Source: Ridgeia piscesae (Eukaryota > Annelida > Polychaeta > Sabellida > Siboglinidae). Taken from it: a stretch of 64,000 nucleotides of DNA. The stretch covers positions 64,501 to 128,500 of the forward strand of contig JAODUO010000649.1 in assembly GCA_025642075.2 (NCBI GenBank), in the 5' to 3' direction. Shown here one piece after another: positions 21,701-33,847 of this stretch (position 1 is the stretch's first letter; each line of letters begins with the position of its first letter). A program made the position numbers and the translations under genes. The notes under the pieces are model-generated. The model saw nothing but the letters and a program-made list of their open reading frames with translations, searched no databases and was not told the DNA's origin.

Positions 21701-23417
21701 AGCACGTGTGACCGATGTTACCGGTCCTTAGATAGAGAACGTGTGACCGATGTTACCGGTCCATAGATAGAGCACGTGTGACCGATGTTACCGGTCCTAG
21801 ATAGAGACGTGTGACCGATGTTACCGGTCCTTAGAAAGCGTGTGACCGATGTTACCGGTCCTTAGACAGAGCACGTGTGACCGATGTTACCGGTCCATAG
21901 ATAGAGCACGTGTGACCGATGTTACCGGTCCTTAGACAGAGCACGTGTGACCGATGTTACCGGTCCATAGATAGAGAACGTGTGACCGATGTTATCGGTC
22001 CATAGATAGAGCACGTGTGACCGATGTTATCGGTCCATAGATAGAGCACGTGTGACCGATGTTACCGGTCCTTAGATAGAGAACGTGTGACCGATGTTAC
22101 CGGTCCATAGATAGAGCACGTGTGACCGATGTTACCGGTCCTTAGATAGAGCACGTGTGACCGATGTTACCGGTCCTTAGATAGAGCACGTGTGACCGAT
22201 GTTACCGGTCCTTAGCGTGTGACCGATGTTACCGGTCCTTAGATAGAGACGGACCGATGTTACCGGCCATAGATAGAGCACGTGTCACCGATGTTACCGG
22301 TCCTTAGCGTATGACCGATGTTACCGGTCCTAGATAGACTACGATGTCGTTTGTAGACGTACCGTGTGACCGATGTTACCGGTCCATAGATAGAGCACGT
22401 GTGACCGATGTTACCGATCCTTAGCGTGTGACCGATGTTACTGGTCCATAGATAGAGTACGTGTGACCGATGTTACCGGTCTATAGCGTGTGACCGATGT
22501 TACCGGTCCTTAGATAGCGACGTGTGGCCGATGTTACCGGTCAGCGTGTGACCGATGTACGGTCCTATGAGCACGTGTGACCGATGTTACCGGTCCTAGA
22601 TAGAGTACGTGTGACCGATGTTACGGTCCATAGATAGACGTGTGACCGTTTCCGGTCCATAGTAAACGTGTGACGATGTTACCGGTCCATAGATGACACG
22701 TGTGACCGATGTTACCGGTCCATGATAGATTGGCCGATTTAGGGCTAAGCGTGTGACCGATGTTACCGGTCCATAGATAGAGCACGTGTGACCGTACGGT
22801 CTGGGGTTACTCGATGGGTGGCGATGTTACGGTCCTATAGCATACGTGGCCGATGTCAGGTCCATGATAGAGCAGGGACCGATGTTACCGGTCCTTAGAT
22901 AGAGCACGTGACCGATTTACCGGTCCATAGATAAACTGTGGCCGATGTTACCAGATAGAGATTGGCCGATGTTACCGTCCATATAGAAGCAGTATGCCAC
23001 TGTGAACCGATGTTACCGGTCCATTAATAACCGATGTTAGTCAGAAGTATGTGACCGATGTTACCGGTCCTTAGATAGAGTACGTGTGACCGATGTTACC
23101 GGTCCTTAGATAGAGTACGTGTGACCGATGTTACCGGTCCTTAGATAGAGTACGTGTGACCGATGTTACCGGTCCTTAGATAGAGTACGTGTGACCGATG
23201 TTACCGGTCCTTAGCGTGTGACCGATGTTACCGGTCCTTAGATAGAGCACGTGTGACCGATGGTACCGGTCCTTATCGTGTGGCAGATATTAGTCTCGCT
23301 TAACCGTCTGCCTAACTTCGCCGAGAATAGTTGCTCATAAGTGCTGCCACCTCACGGAGTCTGGTTAATCGAGGCTAGGCAGATGTTATCGGTCCTTAGT
23401 GCGTGGCCGATGTCAAG
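15650..23417. repeat. 7.8 kb satellite array, 27 bp and 35 bp units
   Basis: More than 200 tandem units built on GACCGATGTTACCGGTCC. The 5' part (to about 16020) consists of 27 bp units ending TTAGCGTGT. Most of the rest is a 35 bp unit, the same with 8 bp added (TTAGATAGAGCACGTGT), with 27 bp units interspersed. Each 35 bp unit carries the palindromes ACCGGT and usually CACGTG, plus several CpGs. About 16640-17860 and 22240-23060 are rich in single-base drop-outs. A non-repeat interruption lies at about 23279-23375. Confidence 0.95.
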
Positions 23418-23429
23418 ATTCCATGCATT

Positions 23430-23636
23430 ATGTCTATGCTATGGAAGACCGTTGGTTTACTCTCTGTTGATGATAGGGTAGAGCAATTACAACTGGACCA
23501 CATGCTCAATATCAAATGTAAAGGTACCAGAATGTTTACCAGAGTGAAGGGATCTGGACAAACTCACTTCCTTTATACAAGCATATGCCACTGGAACCTA
23601 TCGGGAAAAAGTCTAAAACTATTTAAAAAAAGTTAA
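23430..23636 (+). pseudogene. LINE reverse-transcriptase ORF, C-terminal remnant
   Basis: An open frame reads GLLSVDDRVEQLQLDHMLNI, then RVKGSGQTHFLYTSICHWNL, then KSLKLFKK. This is the typical end of non-LTR retrotransposon ORF2 proteins (LSVDDRxxQLxLDHxFNI ... SFLYTG.KxWNxLP ... FK). The middle portion is deleted and WNSLP is degraded to WNLSG. It sits directly at the 3' end of the satellite. Confidence 0.75.
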
Positions 23637-24305
23637 CAACCTTCTATGTAGGAAAGTCAGATATAATTCGGCTGAATCAACCATAACTGCAACCGGTGCC
23701 GGCGAGCTACATGGGCCAAATCATCCGTCCTGCATGCGACACAAAATCTGATTTTTTGCAACCTATAAATCAGACGATTTTACGTCTGTTGTGAAAGATA
23801 TTTTTATTCGGGAAATGACTAATTTAGCAGATAATTGATTATTATTCGGGAAATTATCAATCTTACTTTTTGCAACATGTATAAATATGGCGGTCTTTCT
23901 TTGACTCGACTTTAATATTTATATCCCTATTTTGCATATTCTTTCATTGCGTATCATATATATATATAATATGCAATGAATATCTGAAACAAGTAACTGT
24001 GTAAAACAAATGTAATAATTTTTTGCAGATTAAAAACAGTCTCTTCCTGTATCCAAGCAATAGTCTGGCGAGGTAGGCTAGAGCAATGAGGTAGATGGTA
24101 CTGAGAGCTTGTCAAAATGGGTGGTGTCAGTATGCTTATGATGGGGGGGGGGTAGATTCAGATTCCAGGCTCCTGACTTGGTTAGGAGTATGCGTAATCA
24201 TACATGTACCACTTATTTTTAACACGAATCTAGTGCAACAATAAACTGTGTCTAAGTAGGATGGGGTGCCTACAAATTATACATGCAGCAAGGGGATACA
24301 AGTGT
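23637..24305. other. Intergenic, no gene seen
   Basis: AT-rich; a run of nine G lies at about 24144-24152. No open frame of note. Confidence 0.6.
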
Positions 24306-24311
24306 TTTATT
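24306..24311 (-). terminator. Candidate RPL39 poly(A) signal
   Basis: TTTATT on the + strand is AATAAA on the - strand, about 315 nt downstream of the RPL39 stop. Position only; the real site is not shown by sequence. Confidence 0.3.
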
Positions 24312-24447
24312 CTGTAGAGGTCAGAACTAGAAATGTGTCCAAGTGGTGGGATATTTTCACAAAATTTTGTGCATCACTATCAGATCCTATATTATTGTAA
24401 ATCCAACACATACAAGATGAATGAATGGGTGAATAGGTTTTGTTTTA

Positions 24448-24615
24448 ATGCACTCCTTTGTTATCTCGACAGTGAAGATAACTAATCATCTTCGTACTGA
24501 AGTAACCAGCAGATGTTATATTCACACTGACGTAATTGTCTTCAATTTGGTGTGCACTGAAGATAACCAGTCATTTTCACTGCGAAGTAACCAGCAGATG
24601 TTATTATGTGCAGTG
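24448..24615. repeat. Imperfect tandem duplication in RPL39 3' UTR
   Basis: Two copies, offset by about 95 bp, share CTGAAGATAACCAGTCAT-like text (AGTGAAGATAACTAATCATC and CACTGAAGATAACCAGTCAT), each followed by GAAGTAACCAGCAGATGTTA. Confidence 0.7.
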
Positions 24616-24625
24616 AAGCAGCTGT

Positions 24626-24674
24626 CTACAACTTCAGCTTGGTTCGCCTCCAGTGACGCCTCTTGGCATTGTAC
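24626..24674 (-). CDS. RPL39: Ribosomal protein eL39, exon 3
   Basis: On the - strand, after TTTGTAG, G completes the Arg codon split by the intron. YNAKRRHWRRTKLKL and a TAG stop follow. Known eL39 ends YNxKRRHWRRTKLGL; the Gly of KLGL is Lys here. Splice phase (2 nt + 1 nt) agrees with exon 2. Confidence 0.93.
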
Positions 24675-25475
24675 CTACAAACAAAATTGAGAATAAATTC
24701 TGATGTCTCAATTTGCCAGGTTCCGTTCAGTCAACAAACCACTAATTATTTTATGAAAGTCGGTATATCAACCATGCTACAAATTTATGGGAACTATCTC
24801 CCTGATCCAAACCACTCATCTGTGTTTCGTTCCATGTCCACATTTAATTTTTTTCAGTGCCAACTAAAAATTCCATTCATTGACTGATCTACCAATTATG
24901 GTGATAACAGAAAGTTTAAAATTGGAAAAAGATGTTAAGCTTTCCAATGGTGTAACAATTGTGGACCTAGCTCAACACTGAACATGTTTAGGATAGAAAG
25001 GTTCAAACTGAAAAAAACATCCGAAATTCAGTCACGCAAGCACAATTCACTACGTTATCATTCCAAATGCAACAGGTTGGCCTAGGCATGTGTCAAGCGC
25101 TGCTAATGGTTAAAGTTGATTTCAATGGGGAATCCGTCTACCACATTCATCAATAATGGGTACCAACTTTGCCTGCCATGCATTGAGGGAAATCCTGATG
25201 AATGTTGACTTGAATAAGTATTATTTACATGCTACGTAGCCTTTCTAAAAAGGTTATGAAAGGTCCTAAATACTAATATAACTGAGCATTGTCAGTTGAT
25301 GGAAGACATTAATGTATAGTTTTGGTCCAAACTCCAAAAAACGCTGTGCAGTGTTTATATGCTATTTTCTTGAAACCAAGTTCACTGACATGACTCATTT
25401 CGATAGAACATGTCACATAAATAAATGTACGAACTCTTCCAAACTAGTCTTGCTAAACTGAACTAGGCTGCATAC
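24675..25475 (-). other. RPL39 intron 2
   Basis: GTATGC donor, TTTGTAG acceptor (- strand). Ribosomal protein introns often host snoRNAs. I looked for C/D boxes and found no pair with convincing spacing and stem. Confidence 0.8.
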
Positions 25476-25579
25476 CGGATCGTGTTTCCAGTCTTCATTC
25501 GCACCCACTGTGGGATTGGCCGATTCTGTTTCATCTTCTTTGCTAGTTTCATTTTGATGCGGAATGACTTATGGGCCGC
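25476..25579 (-). CDS. RPL39: Ribosomal protein eL39, exon 2
   Basis: Encodes [20 protein letters not shown] followed by [15 protein letters not shown], unmistakably eL39 (family: [30 protein letters not shown]). eL39 is a 51-residue basic protein of the large subunit lining the nascent peptide exit tunnel. With exons 1 and 3 the total is exactly 51 residues. The exon is bounded by TTTTGTAG and GTATGC on the - strand and starts in phase 0, right after the initiator Met in exon 1. Confidence 0.96.
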
Positions 25580-26418
25580 CTACAAAAGACAACAGAATAA
25601 ACAATTCTGTAATTGACATTTTGTATAAAAGTTAAAACATGCATTTATAATGTAAAAGTAACATAAGAAGAAGGACAAATGTAGTTATGAGCAGGGTTGG
25701 CACATTTCTACCCATCAAGTGCCATACAAAAATATACTTCATTGTGTCCTAAAACAAAAATTGGACTCAGCTCATTCATCAGTTAAATACAAATAGAATG
25801 TAAAAATTATTAGCAGCACAATCAACTCCAGACAGGGCCCAACAACATGGATGGAGATTAGCCTACATAATATGCTGGAAACTATGTCATGGGTTCTGGA
25901 ATGAAAACGAGGGGTAAAAAAACGGACATTGTCATGATTGACATTAGTGATTACAGCAAGACTGAATCTGACGTGGCCTGGGTATTTCAGATTTACCCAT
26001 ACGTGCCATTGCGACTATTCTGTTGAAGGATTCCAGTAAGAACAAGATGGTAGTGCCCCTTAAGTGGAGGAATCGGACAAATCATTATCTTAACTGGCTG
26101 TCAAAGTGGGCCAATGGCAACCATTTAGCTCGAACGGCTAATGCAGTTATGTATACCCCCCAAAAAAACAAGGAAATTATAAGCCATGGACGTCATAACA
26201 AGATTTTTACAGATGTCAATAGCTCGTTGCAATCAACGAGCGCACGGTAGTATGTGGGGAGAAACTATTTAAAATCCACGATATTCCAGCATGTACAAGC
26301 ACATCCATTATTCCTAATGGGTATAAATTGAACAATAACATATCATAAATATTCCACTGTTCATATTCTAACATTATGTTCTTCGCTAAGGCAATAATAT
26401 AACATTTTGAGAACGTAC
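25580..26418 (-). other. RPL39 intron 1
   Basis: GTACGT donor to TTTTGTAG acceptor. A frame at 26023-26250 (+) shows no similarity I recognise. Confidence 0.75.
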
Positions 26419-26466
26419 CATGATTAAATATCACAGGAGCCTCAAAAGTTCGGCAGAAAAAGAAAG
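26419..26466 (-). CDS. RPL39: RPL39 exon 1: TOP-like 5' UTR and start codon
   Basis: On the - strand the sequence runs CTTTCTTTTTCTGCC (5' end about 26466), a 26-nt leader, then ATG at 26421-26419 immediately followed by the donor GTACGT. A pyrimidine start beginning with C is the TOP element shared by ribosomal protein mRNAs, giving growth (mTOR) controlled translation. A first exon that ends right after the ATG is a usual layout for small ribosomal protein genes. Only 26419-26421 is coding. Confidence 0.8.
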
Positions 26467-26546
26467 ACCCGCAGTAAATAATCCCGCAAGTACTAATTTA
26501 TTTCCACATGTTCATTTGACATGCTCTTTCAATATATCATAAATAT

Positions 26547-26616
26547 AACATACTAGAAAATTATATTATGTGCAAAATATAAACATACTAGAAAATTATA
26601 TTATGTGCAAAATATG
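26547..26616. repeat. 35 bp direct tandem duplication upstream of RPL39
   Basis: Two copies of AACATACTAGAAAATTATAT followed by TATGTGCAAAATATA (26547-26581, 26582-26616), starting about 80 bp upstream of the inferred RPL39 start. Confidence 0.9.
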
Positions 26617-28637
26617 AAAAACAAGACTATTTTACACAATAATTGTAGCTGACACCTGGTGGACAATGTGTTCATTATTTGTTATATTGCATCCGCTAGG
26701 TTGGGACACTGTGCAGCCTCTGTTGGTAAAAATACACCCAGCATTGATTGAAGGTTTGGGGGCAACGAGCACTATTCTGTTTGCTAGGTAAAAATTATAA
26801 CGATTTTCGGTAATTTACAATTCATCATTGACATATGTTAGTGTAAGTACTTTAAAATGTCTTTGTTGGTTGTCCAATAGTAGATAATACTACTGAAGAG
26901 TTAGAACTATATTATTAGGCCTCCGATATTATTATTGTATTAGGATTTATTCTATATAGTTGTTTTATTTAACATAACTTACTGGCATAACAAGTATAAA
27001 AAATGAGCTGACACAAGGCAATGAGTAAATGCAAGTGTATTTTTTTAATATCATTCATACAACAATAACTCACGACAACAAACCTTTGCAATCTTAACAA
27101 ATATATATTTTTCAAATACACATAACATACGTGAATAATACTTTTGCAGTAGTTTGCAAAATAACACCAACCACCATTGTGACATGCATTATTTGCAGTG
27201 CATACCTATTGAGTGTCAAATTAAGATTATATTCATTTGTGTGAAGTGGGGTGCACATGCACTCTTGTTGCATATTTGTCTCTCATAGAAAAGCTACTGT
27301 AAAGTACCACAATCCATGCACCTATTTATCAGAGAGACTAACAAGCATCATAGATAATTAATAGTAATAATATTAATGTAATATTACAGTATATTATACT
27401 GTGGCAGATTTTTAAACGCGTAAACCACAGCACCTACAAACATGATAATGCACAAAGTATTAGCCAGCACAAGTGATTATTAATATAGCATACCTAACAA
27501 GACACAGAGGTAAAAGTTGAAGCACTGAAACGTGAAGATCAGTATAGGATGTATCCACGTGCCCACAGAAGAATCAAAGATGACACCAAACGACATAAAA
27601 TATGCATATGCTATTATCCTAAGATGCTTATTTTTTATAACAAAAATATATCTATCTCACAGTAACTTAAGGGAATGTATTCAACTTGTTCGACACAATC
27701 TTTTTAGTTATTATGATGTAGTGAACTAGGCGATAGTGACAACTCACTTATATTGTTACTGAAATAATGCACAATACTCTGTTAGTCAATTGTTATTGAC
27801 CAGTCATACATCTTCACCACCAGTTACCACTTTCCAGAATCAATTCATGTATGTGATAGTCATTCTTAAATCTAACCCATTCTATAGACAATATAAATAC
27901 AGATTTCCACAGCGCCAGGAGACTTTTCAGTGATTTTACATAAATGCAAGAACAATTTGGCTAAATCATTCTGATAAATTATTACTGAAAAATAAACACA
28001 ATTAATTGCACTGGACAGAATTTTTTTAATAACACTTAAGGGTTATTCAATATTGGTGTCGATCAATAAAGAATATTCCAGTTGAACTGAAGCACCTTCA
28101 TCCTTCCGCCGATGACTCATGCATTGTTATGATTATGAAATTGCTTAATCCCTTGGTTTTGTCATGCCACTGAGCTTGATCTTTGAGGATATTGACACAT
28201 AAGAAGTCATCATTATTTGCCAGTAAAATGTCAAGGTCACCAGTTACTATCAATCACATGCATGTGATGCTGCTTATTACAACTAGTTTACGAACATGTT
28301 GGTCTTCAACATAACGTGTTATCATTCTTTAAAACTAGTCTGACCTATTCATATTAATCACATGATATGTCAATGGAGGATGTGTACCAGTCAGAGACAG
28401 AAAATGTCCACCAGATATAAGTCAGTTCCTACAAATACCCTGGGCACACGATCAGATACCATCATCCCTTCCTAGGAAATACATGCTGCCTACGATCAAT
28501 TTTAATTAGTTCATTGCATATTGTTCACAGAATATAACATTCCTTTGGCTTACACAAGGACCCTCATCTTACAATACATTATATTTTACAAAACATTACA
28601 TAATTATGTGACATGACAGTGCAGTCTTAACACAGCA
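26617..28637. other. Intergenic and MAP1LC3 3' UTR
   Basis: AT-rich, without recognisable coding sequence. The part next to 28638 must include the LC3 3' UTR; I could not fix its end. Confidence 0.5.
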
Positions 28638-28800
28638 TTAGGCACCAAACGTCTCCTGTGAAGCGTACACGATATACAGAAAGCCATCTTCATCTCGATG
28701 TCGGGCGTAGACCTCTGAGATGGGGGCTGTGTTGCTGGCCATGCTGTCATTGTTGACAAGGAGGAAGATGGCTTGGCGAGGGTGTAGCTCCAAACGACGC
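28638..28800 (-). CDS. MAP1LC3: MAP1LC3 exon 4 (C-terminal half of the ubiquitin fold)
   Basis: Encodes [20 protein letters not shown], then [20 protein letters not shown] and QETFGA, then TAA. The family's ETFG end is intact. The Atg4 protease would cut after this Gly, here removing a single Ala, and the exposed Gly is conjugated to phosphatidylethanolamine on autophagosome membranes. The exon begins with the base completing an Arg codon split by the intron (AG + G). Confidence 0.97.
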
Positions 28801-29204
<404 letters not shown>

Positions 29205-29352
29205 TCAAACAAGTCAGCTACAAGATGAAAAACATGAAATGCCTATACAAATCATCCAAATTTATTATTTAAAAAATGTGCTTTCAGAGTAGATAATATA
29301 ATAGACATATAACAACATTTTGTAAAAATTTAATATAATGTTGACCAATATA

Positions 29353-30580
29353 TTAAAGGAACATGCAACCCAAAAAGTAACAATTGCTCAAACCATTCAA
29401 CAATGTTCATTGAATCATATCCCATATTTTGTACTTTTTTCTGAAATTATTTATTAAATTTTAAGGAGAATTAGTGAACATCCCTGGAGGCTGACATTTT
29501 GGACATTTCACCTGTGGGTGTGTGATGTCACACTTCCACAACCGCTAGCGCCTCAGGTGGACAAAACAAAACGAACTCTTCACCCACTGAGTCTGAGATC
29601 TATCCATCCATTTAATTACTTACGGAGCGTTAGATATAAAAACACGGCGTCCCTTACAATATAAACAATCATAAAGAATAGGATAAAGAATAACAGTGCT
29701 CAAGTAAAGATTGCAGCCAAGACAATCGCGAATTTCTACTTGGACTTGATCGGTTCGATGGAACTTAGTAACTTTTATTATCGCCCGCTTTCACATGTAA
29801 ACAAATCGTTTATCCAACTAATTATTCCATTCGACCATCGCGCAGTGAATATATTACTAATCATTGCTTTTTATTATTATTATAAAGGAAATACATTGAA
29901 TTATATTCTAGTACCCCATTTATAGTATTTGCATACATTATGTTCGTCCCTTTTGCGAGACCGTTCTTCGCGTGCCATAGCAACATTGCTCGGCCCCGGA
30001 CTTTTCTTTCTGTGTTCAAATTCAGTGAGGACAGTATCTTCGTTCACCAGTCACCTTATCCCAGATCAACGATGACATGGTGCTGGCAAACCATTTTCCG
30101 GTTGAAATTGAATTTTTCCACTGTATGACCCGCACCTATATTGTGGAGCGATTTCATCGCCAACTCGTATTTCGGATGGAATTTATTGGCATTTGGAAAA
30201 ATCTCTTTCCTTTCGTTAACCCTGCTCTGTTTTTCTGTTGACATTCAAAAGTTTTATTATCATAAGACTCATAAAAAGAACTCAAATTATGTCGCTGTGC
30301 TAGTGTTTACATGTTGCACAGCGCCTATGTCACTGAGAGTTGTGGACAGTCTACGTCACACTCACGCATTCTCTCGCGTTACTCTTCGTGAGTTCCTCGT
30401 AAAATGGGCAACAATGGCAGTGCCCATGGTCAGTGAAAATGTACGTTTCAAGATTAATTTTATGATGTATAACATTCTTACAAATTAAACAAAAACTACA
30501 TATGTTACAGTATTCTATCTTGAATGGGAATTGGGGGAATTTTAATGCATTTTAAACACTATGGTTGCATGTTCCTTTAA
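29353..30580. mobile_element. TTAA-flanked 1.2 kb non-autonomous DNA element in MAP1LC3 intron 2
   Basis: Left end TTAA-AGGAACATGCAACC (29353-29370) and right end GGTTGCATGTTCCT-TTAA (30563-30580) form a perfect 14 bp terminal inverted repeat inside TTAA target duplications. The element between is 1220 bp. A TTAA target is characteristic of piggyBac-type elements, though piggyBac ends normally begin CCC, so family assignment is open. Internal open frames are short and resemble no transposase I know. Confidence 0.75.
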
Positions 30581-30889
30581 ACAAGTTTGTTTCTCATAAA
30601 TGTATGTATATGTGCAATGAAAATGTAATTCAAAAGCTATATTAAGTGCCTAAATAATATGAATATAAAATCAATTATTTATGTCAAATCAATTATTATT
30701 TTGAATGAATGCTGTTGGCGCTACAACTGAGAACAAAATTGTGGAAGATGTTAGTATTCAAGTGTTGAATGAATAAAAATTTAGAGATCAGACAACAATT
30801 TGAAATAGACAGCGGAAGCAAAAGAAGCAGGATTTATACAAAAGATACAACCAACTACGTCAACATGGACTATATATAATATGTCATAC

Positions 30890-30945
30890 CGGTATTTTGT
30901 CTGGATGTTTTTCCTTGATCTGGTTCACATCACTCCTTCTGGTAA
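30890..30945 (-). CDS. MAP1LC3: MAP1LC3 exon 2
   Basis: Reads (V)TRRSDVNQIKEKHPDKIP, equal in position to the second helix region ADRxxEVxxIRxxHPxKIP of LC3. The first two bases complete a Val codon with the G left by exon 1. Ends at a codon boundary before GTATGA. Exon lengths and phases are the same as in vertebrate LC3 genes. Confidence 0.92.
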
Positions 30946-31278
30946 CTGGAAAACAAATGTAACTGATAAGTGTATGATATTTCACTCTATAGTTGTCCAG
31001 AATATTAATGTTTATCACTTACACAAGATAATATATCTTATCTTATATATACACCAGTAGACACTCAGTCACATCATTAAAGATAATTAAACAAACATCA
31101 AAACAAACGCAATAGTTTGAAGACATAGCTTAAAACATGCAGGCAGGCGATTGTTAAATTTAACAGGATCTACTGGGTTATTTGCATTACAAGGGAACAG
31201 TTCACAATATTTATGCCCAACATACATGCCAGATGGAACATTGAATCAGATATAGATTTATTATAATCTATACAACGA

Positions 31279-31720
31279 AGGATGAGCAGGATTATTCCTG
31301 AATTAAGGCATTTAGACTATCCAGGTCGACTAAGAATACTAAAAATAACAACTTTGGAAACAAGAAGGGTGAGAGCCAATTTATTGGAAGTTTTTAAAAT
31401 AATAAATGGGTTGGATAGTATTTTTCCTGTTGATTTCTTTATTATGGAAAATTAGGATGGCAAAACAAGCGGGCACCCTTACAAAATACACAAATTACAC
31501 TCTAGGCTTGATATACGAAAGTACTCTTTCACTCAAAGGATAGTAAACGATTGGAATAGACTTCCTGGAAGTGCTGTTATGTCCGCAAGCGTCAACCAAT
31601 TTAAGTGTCACATTGACAAGTATCTACGAAATAGGGCGGAGGATTACACGAGTCAGCGATTGACTCCCTTCCTCGTCAACTCCTCGACTACGTAGTAGAA
31701 GAGGATTCAAGGTAAATTCA
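31279..31720 (+). pseudogene. LINE (CR1/L2-like) reverse-transcriptase tail in MAP1LC3 intron 1
   Basis: One long frame (31279-31695) reads RMSRIIPELRHLDYPGRLR, VRANLLEVFKIINGLD, then after one in-frame TAG, KYSFTQRIVNDWNRLPGSAV and SVNQFKCHIDKYLRNR. This is the C-terminal part of many non-LTR ORF2 proteins (YSF.QRVVNxWNxLP...VNxFKxxLDKxW). It ends with a repeated ATTCAAGGTAA motif, as in LINEs with short tandem 3' tails. It is inserted opposite to the LC3 transcript and is clearly inactive. Confidence 0.88.
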
Positions 31721-32182
31721 AGGTAAATACTCTATACAACATTTAATTAACCTTATCATATAGCACACATTGTTGTTTCACCAACAATTCCCTATATCCA
31801 TATTAGTTTAAGTCTAAACGAAGACTATGCAACAGTATGCATAGCATATATGTATTGTGCACTAAACGGATGTCAACGAAGGAGGAAGTGATCTACTTCT
31901 TGTTGTGAATTCCTTGCAAGTGTGGGTTTTCCCATCCTCTGTGTTGATAGATCGGGCAGTAACGCAGGAAATACAGAAAATTACGTTGCAATTACTGGTC
32001 TTACATATGTCCATGTTAATATCAGTCGAATTAATGGATTATAAAACATATTTTGTCCTACTAAATACTGACGATCGACATGTCGTCATGACTCATATGA
32101 CACAATTAACAGAGCCAGACTTCGTCTTCAGACACCTTATTTACACTACTCACTATGTTTAAGTAATTCTTTTGGTACATAC

Positions 32183-32237
32183 CAAACCTTCTCCTCTGTT
32201 TAAACGTTCTGGGCTCGTACTGCAAACACTGTGACAT
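32183..32237 (-). CDS. MAP1LC3: MAP1LC3 exon 1 (start codon)
   Basis: ATG at 32237-32235 begins MSQCLQYEPRTFKQRRRF, then one base before GTATGT. FKQRR is the basic N-terminal helix typical of LC3. The leading QCLQYEPRT segment is a few residues longer than in LC3A/B. The full protein is 126 residues (18+19+35+54), a normal LC3 length. It acts as the lipid-anchored adaptor on autophagosomes that binds LIR-containing cargo receptors. Confidence 0.9.
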
Positions 32238-32360
32238 GTTTCCGCAATTTCACTAAGGTCAAGCAAGTGAATAGACCAAGCGAGAACACTTGTTTGACGT
32301 CCCGACGTATCGCCTTGTTGTTTATGCTATTCCGTCTCCCTCCCGCCGCACCAAAATAAA
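32238..32360 (-). promoter_or_regulatory. Likely MAP1LC3 5' UTR/promoter
   Basis: GC-richer stretch directly upstream of the LC3 ATG, with a CRE-like TGACGTC (+ strand 32295-32301) and a pyrimidine-rich GTCTCCCTCCCGCC segment at about 32334-32347 (+). No canonical TFEB CLEAR box was seen here. Inference from position. Confidence 0.4.
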
Positions 32361-32770
32361 ATATATAAAACAAGAATTAAATTTTGTTATTAACGATGGA
32401 ATTAATTATGATCTTATCGGTAAATATATCTTATTGTTATTGAATCGATAACTTTCGTTATAAGTGACTAATTTATATTCACATATTGTTTTTTAAATAT
32501 TGTTTCCACCCAAAAATAAGAGGGAGGTTAACGAAACCGGAAATTCAAAATAAGAACTTGGAATGGACCATCGGAAAGTGTCCCTCTGTTGATTGAGACG
32601 CCAAAGATAGCATTATTACGCATAGACCAGCGTCTTAGTTGGGCCAATACCATTACACCCAGTTTCTATGATTGTTGACACGACGGTCTTATTTAATGTT
32701 TATGTCACCATATGTCGCCATGTGAGGGGAACGACGCAAGTACGTGCAATGGGTGTAATATGCAGATATA
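32361..32770. other. Intergenic, no gene seen
   Basis: Nothing recognised. Confidence 0.6.
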
Positions 32771-32925
<155 letters not shown>

Positions 32926-33068
32926 TCGTGCTTGTGCGTGCGTACGTGCGTGCGCGTACCTGCGTGTGTGTCTGTACGTGCGTGCGTGCTCCTGTGCTGC
33001 GTGCGTACACCAGGGTGCGTGCGTGCGACTGCATGTGTGTATGCACATGTTTGCGTGTGCATGTTTGC

Positions 33069-33847
33069 AATATATTTATACGATCTAGATGCATAGTAAT
33101 TGTGTGTGCATTTAATTTACGTTATATGTGTACATTTCATATATGATATTATACGTATATTATACATAATGTACCCACCAGTCGGATAAACACATAGGCC
33201 TACCGCTACAGGAAGAGTTATATGATGTGGGACGTTGATCTACGTAGTCGTAAGTAACATGTGGAATATTGGAGCGAGGCGTGGGGCATTAGAAATATGT
33301 AATACACTAGTAAACTAAATACGTGTAAATACACGAAAGACGGCAACTATTCGTACTAATCGACGGGTAAAATGTTACATATGTATAGCTAAGATATAAC
33401 ATTATTTTACATACGTTGCCAGAATTAAAGCTTGTCTTTCAATCCCGATTACGTTATGGAAATGCTTAACGCGAGTTCGTTTCACAGTCGTTGCTTATAA
33501 GTAATAAATCAATGTGATTTACCATTCGTTTGATCAAAAAATATTAAATAACCGATACTGACAGTATGTGTACAGCGTAATTAATTTAAGTGCAATGGGT
33601 AATTACACAATGTATAAAAAGTGCACATGGGGTACCTAGTTTAAAAAAAAATGCTGTGATGCTTTTCTAATATCACAGCATCCGGAAAATCCATACGCTG
33701 TAAGACATAATAAAAAATGTATAATTGTTAGATATGTGAAATTAAAAACAAAACTAATACTAGGTATACACATTAGGCTACTATATAATGCTAATATAAA
33801 TAAATAAGATTGATAACACATAGACAAGTGAACTAAAATATAACATT
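33069..33847. other. AT-rich, no gene seen
   Basis: No recognisable feature. Confidence 0.6.

Noticed and set aside
25030..25155. Possible C/D snoRNA in RPL39 intron 2
   Set aside because: A TGATGA-like box and a CTGA box exist on the - strand about 115 nt apart, but there is no terminal stem and no C'/D' boxes.
30141..30488. 115-codon frame inside the TTAA element
   Set aside because: No transposase motif and no start context; probably chance.
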